In this document: piece by piece, positions 51,924 to 54,070 of the stretch | Position numbering within the stretch: position 1 is the first letter of the stretch | Layout: every line of letters begins with the position of its first letter | Notes under the pieces: generated by a model | What the model was told of the DNA's origin: nothing | Databases searched by the model: none | Seen by the model: the letters and a program-made list of their open reading frames with translations, nothing else | DNA from: Streptomyces hoynatensis | Lineage (GTDB): Bacteria > Actinomycetota > Actinomycetes > Streptomycetales > Streptomycetaceae | Length of the DNA: 54,070 nucleotides | Assembly: GCF_003626535.1 (NCBI RefSeq) | Contig: NZ_RBAL01000032.1 | Span: forward strand, 1 to 54,070 | Reading direction: 5' to 3' | Made by a program: the position numbers and the translations under genes

Positions 51924-52334
51924 ATGCGCATTGATATCGCTTCGCTCTTTTTCCCGGGAAGGGCAAACCGGCCCTCCGCCGCGGCCGGCCGCACCGGACA
52001 GCAGGCGCGCCGCTCGTGGTGGCCGGGCCTGCGCGCCCGCGCACTCCGCCGGGCCGCCCGCCAGGGCATCACGGTGGAGACCAGGGCGCGGTTCGGCTTC
52101 ACCGCGGCGCCCGGCTCCACCGGCGACCCGCGGCTGCGACGCGTCACCGAGCTGCTCGAACCGGCCACCGCTGGGCAGCTGCTCACCGCCCACCAGGCCG
52201 GGGCCGCCGAGGCCGAGCTCCGGCACATCCTGGGCGAGGGCCTCGGGTTCGCCTACTTCCGCGGCCACGGCCGCCGCGCGCACGGCCTGGACGTCCAGAT
52301 CACCGGCATCGACTACCTCGACCTGGGGACCTGA
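51924..52334 (+). CDS. Hypothetical protein
   Basis: 136 residues from ATG 51924, without a clear ribosome site. A basic N-terminal half (RSWWPGLRARALRRAARQGI) is followed by DPRLRRVTELLEPATAGQLL and an end rich in Gly/aromatics (GFAYFRGHGRRAHGLDVQIT). Codon pattern is good. No family recognised. It lies in the right arm close to the telomere. Confidence 0.5.
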   Translation: MRIDIASLFFPGRANRPSAAAGRTGQQARRSWWPGLRARALRRAARQGITVETRARFGFTAAPGSTGDPRLRRVTELLEPATAGQLLTAHQAGAAEAELRHILGEGLGFAYFRGHGRRAHGLDVQITGIDYLDLGT

Positions 52335-52390
52335 CCTGGCACGCTGTCCTGCGGCCGGGGGCGTCCCGGCCGCGCGCTCGGCGCCGGCCT

Positions 52391-52778
52391 GTGCCGGTGG
52401 TGTGCTGCCGGGTGTGCCGGTGCTGTGCCGCCCCCTCGCCGACGCCTCGGAGGAAGCGGAGCGGCAGGTTGTGGAGGGCGGCGCGGTGGCCTGCCCGGTG
52501 TGCCGCCCGGAGCAGGTCCTCGTACCTGGGCCACAGCAGGCCGGTGCTGGGCAGGCGGCGCCGGTGGCGAGGTCCGCGCCGCGCTCCTTGCGGCGGGCGA
52601 GGACGGGTTCGAGGCCGTCCGGCAGGCCGCCCTCGCGGTGATGGCACATCACGTGGCCGCAGCGCCCAAGGGGGCGGTGCTCGCGGACCGCCGCGAGGAC
52701 CTGGCATGGGCGGCGGGGCTGTCGGCCGCCGAGCGCGAGGTCGTCCAGGAGGTGCTGCGGCTGCCCGGCGGGGAGTGA
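52391..52778 (+). pseudogene. Zinc-ribbon protein broken by frameshifts
   Basis: Good coding sequence is spread over three frames: VPVVCCRVC from GTG 52391, then VLCRPLADASEEAERQVVEG and GAVACPVCRPEQVL in the next frame, then GGEVRAALLAAGEDGFEAVR and EREVVQEVLRLPGGE to TGA 52778. Joined, these make about 125 residues with two CxxC pairs. At least two indels are needed, so it is probably a pseudogene; sequencing errors are possible. Only the last 117-codon frame is open by itself. Confidence 0.45.
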
Positions 52779-52796
52779 CCGGCGCGGGAGACCGGA

Positions 52797-53195
52797 TCAG
52801 CTGGGGTCGTCGTCGGTGCCGAGGCGGTCGGCGATCCGCCGGACCTGTTCGGCAAGCGCCGCCTGCCCGGCGATCAGCTCGCGCTGGCCGGCGGCAAGGT
52901 CGCGCTGCTCGGCCACGAGTCCGCCGACCGTGGCCGCGATCTCCCGCAGGGCCGCGGTGTGGGCGTTGAGCACCTGGCCGTGCTCGATCTGCGTCTCCCG
53001 CAGCGCGTTGAGCACCTGGGCGTGGCCGCGTAGGGCGGTACGGACCTCGGCGGTGTCCCGGTCGGCCATCGCGGCCAGGGCCCGCGAGCTGGCCGCGTCC
53101 TCGCGCAGCCGCGCCACCTCGGCCTCAAGCTCCCCGATCCGCGCCACTTGGCCTTCCAGGGCCTCCAGGCGGCGCCGCAGCTCTTCGTCACTCAC
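52797..53195 (-). CDS. Coiled-coil protein
   Basis: 132 residues from GTG 53195 (GAGAGGA at good distance). Nearly all of it is heptad-patterned: VSDEELRRRLEALEGQVARI, LEAEVARLREDAASSRALAA, AEQRDLAAGQRELIAGQAAL. An oligomeric helical protein of unknown role; it might be a structural or regulatory partner. No membrane segment. Convergent with the broken zinc-ribbon gene, 18 bp apart. Confidence 0.7.
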   Translation of the reverse strand: MSDEELRRRLEALEGQVARIGELEAEVARLREDAASSRALAAMADRDTAEVRTALRGHAQVLNALRETQIEHGQVLNAHTAALREIAATVGGLVAEQRDLAAGQRELIAGQAALAEQVRRIADRLGTDDDPS

Positions 53196-53245
53196 GTGGC
53201 CCATCCTCTCAGGCCGAGGCCCCGATGTCCCTTCCGCCGGCCGGG

Positions 53246-53398
53246 TCACTCGTCAGGAGTGATGTTCACGGCGTCGCAGTTCCAGCACCTCCACTCGGCG
53301 GGCAGCTCGTAGTGTGTGATGCTCCAGAAGCCCTTGGGCCGGCCCTTGATGTAGTTCGTCTCCCAGCACCGCCAGCACTCGAACTCGAACTCCTCCAT
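53246..53398 (-). CDS. 50-residue zinc-ribbon protein
   Basis: From ATG 53398 (MEEFEFECWRCWETNYIKGR). CWRC near residue 8 and CWNC near residue 40 form one zinc ribbon; conserved Trp residues are notable. No ribosome site is clear. The stop lies 50 bp before the coiled-coil gene start on the same strand, so they may be co-transcribed. Reads further upstream to 53452 are low-complexity and less likely. Confidence 0.6.
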   Translation of the reverse strand: MEEFEFECWRCWETNYIKGRPKGFWSITHYELPAEWRCWNCDAVNITPDE

Positions 53399-53539
53399 GG
53401 CCGCAGGATGAACCCCAACCGCCGCAGGCGGGGCCACTTGCCCGGAACTCACCGCTATCTGACCGGTTTCCCGCCCCGCCTGGACCTGCCGCCCGACCGG
53501 CCGTGGCCAACGCCTGATGACCCGTCCGGGCCCTGCTGA

Positions 53540-53793
53540 GAATTCCCGTACCTACACATCTGCATCAGCAATTGACGCGCGGTCGATCGGGGGAAGTAGG
53601 ATGGGTATCCGGGTTGGTCGAAAGTTTCTGGTGAGGGTAGCGCCCGGTCTCGTGTGGTCTGACCTCTCGTCAGTCGGGGCGCGCCGGCGTACCGCCCGTG
53701 ACCTCACGTGGCTTTGGAAATGTTACCCCCGCGGCCTCGCCTCGAATCCTCGGGCCGACAGAGGGGCCCGCCATGAATTCCCATATCTACACA
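53540..53793. repeat. Right subtelomeric motif copies
   Basis: GAATTCCCGTACCTACACA (53540-53558) and GAATTCCCATATCTACACA (53775-53793). Their complements match the left-end motif at 226-244 and 450-467 (TGTGTAG then GGGAAT). Thus two copies at each end, inverted relative to each other. Confidence 0.65.
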
Positions 53794-53807
53794 GCCTGAT
53801 GCCCTGA
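53601..53807 (+). CDS. Possible truncated DUF4236-like remnant
   Basis: 68 residues from ATG 53601 with GGGGGAAG upstream. The start MGIRVGRKFLVRVAPGLVWS resembles the beginning of DUF4236 proteins, but the rest has no such pattern, so it is probably a fragment in the subtelomere. Could be a chance frame. Confidence 0.3.
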   Translation: MGIRVGRKFLVRVAPGLVWSDLSSVGARRRTARDLTWLWKCYPRGLASNPRADRGARHEFPYLHSLMP

Positions 53808-53845
53808 TGCATCCCCGCGCCCCCTTCCTTTTCGCTGCGGCTTTT

Positions 53846-54056
53846 GGCGCTGGAGCGGAGCGGAAGCGCCTTGGATTCCCGCGAAGCGGGAATCCAACTG
53901 CAGTTCGGATTTCCGCGAAGCGGGAATCCGTTTTCCGCGAAGCGGGAATCCGATTATCCCTCCCGCTTCGCGGGAGGGATAATTCCCCCGCGCGAAGCGC
54001 GGGGGAATCTCTGCAAGCGCGCGCAGCGCGCTTGGACCCGCGGAGCGGGTCCAAGC
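53846..54056. repeat. Right telomere, stacked palindromes
   Basis: Mirror image of the left end: 53846-53870, 53873-53895, AACTGCAGTT (53896-53905), 53906-53930, an extra half-copy to about 53952, 53953-53983, 53982-54008, 54014-54034 and 54030-54056. Stems are kept by paired changes: left CTCTCGC/GCGAGAG versus right CTCCCGC/GCGGGAG. Some loops are inverted (TTC versus GAA). The outermost 27-nt palindrome is longer than on the left and probably includes a fold-back of the end. Confidence 0.9.
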
Positions 54057-54070
54057 AGATCGGAAGAGCG
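54057..54070. other. Illumina adapter remnant
   Basis: AGATCGGAAGAGCG equals the first 14 bases of the standard Illumina TruSeq adapter read-through (the read-2 version continues GTCGTG). It follows directly on the telomere palindrome and is not plasmid DNA. Its position marks where sequenced fragments ended. Confidence 0.97.

Overview
This window looks like a complete or nearly complete linear plasmid of Streptomyces or a close relative. GC is very high, coding frames end almost every codon in G or C, and many genes start at GTG or overlap by ATGA/GTGA. Both ends carry stacked palindromes; the left end begins with CCCGCGGAGCGGG, the classical first palindrome of Streptomyces telomeres. The last 14 bases match the start of an Illumina adapter and are an assembly remnant.

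Left arm (0.2-13.9 kb) is plasmid backbone: a toxin-antitoxin-like pair, a small-protein/sigma-factor/TPR-like operon, a large winged-helix and zinc-cluster protein (candidate replication protein) next to a gene-poor structured kilobase, a frameshifted flavoprotein gene colliding with a truncated DUF2637/SpdB-like gene, a chain of very small coupled genes with visible decay, and parAB with two identical-type palindromic sites, one inside parB.

The middle (14.1-47.3 kb) is metabolic cargo. An SDR and a LysR regulator come first. A minus-strand operon follows: F420:NADP reductase, maltokinase, TreS and GlgE, the trehalose-to-maltose-1-phosphate-to-glucan route. Divergent from it is a tightly coupled plus-strand operon: DJ-1/PfpI, ThDP decarboxylase-like, NTF2-like, second DJ-1/PfpI, AGE-type epimerase, GlgX, STAS. 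Then come a flavin reductase, SnoaL-like protein and PPOX oxidoreductase (minus), and a plus operon: SnoaL-like, ankyrin-repeat protein, muconolactone-isomerase-like, Cys-nucleophile alpha/beta hydrolase, double SnoaL protein, luciferase-like monooxygenase, cupin, group D flavin monooxygenase. An MFS exporter, an XRE regulator, a second SDR, two transposase-like proteins, an EthD protein and another XRE regulator finish the cargo. No PKS, NRPS, terpene or RiPP core enzyme is visible, so the product is unknown.

Right arm (47.7-54.06 kb) holds an archaeo-eukaryotic-primase-like replication protein, a third transposase-like protein, several small or broken genes, and the right telomere.

The most unusual points are three IS701-like transposase relatives that have all lost the expected catalytic Asp residues, the DJ-1/ThDP/AGE operon fused in layout to glucan metabolism, a set of three F420-linked genes, and the telomere fold-back at the right end.
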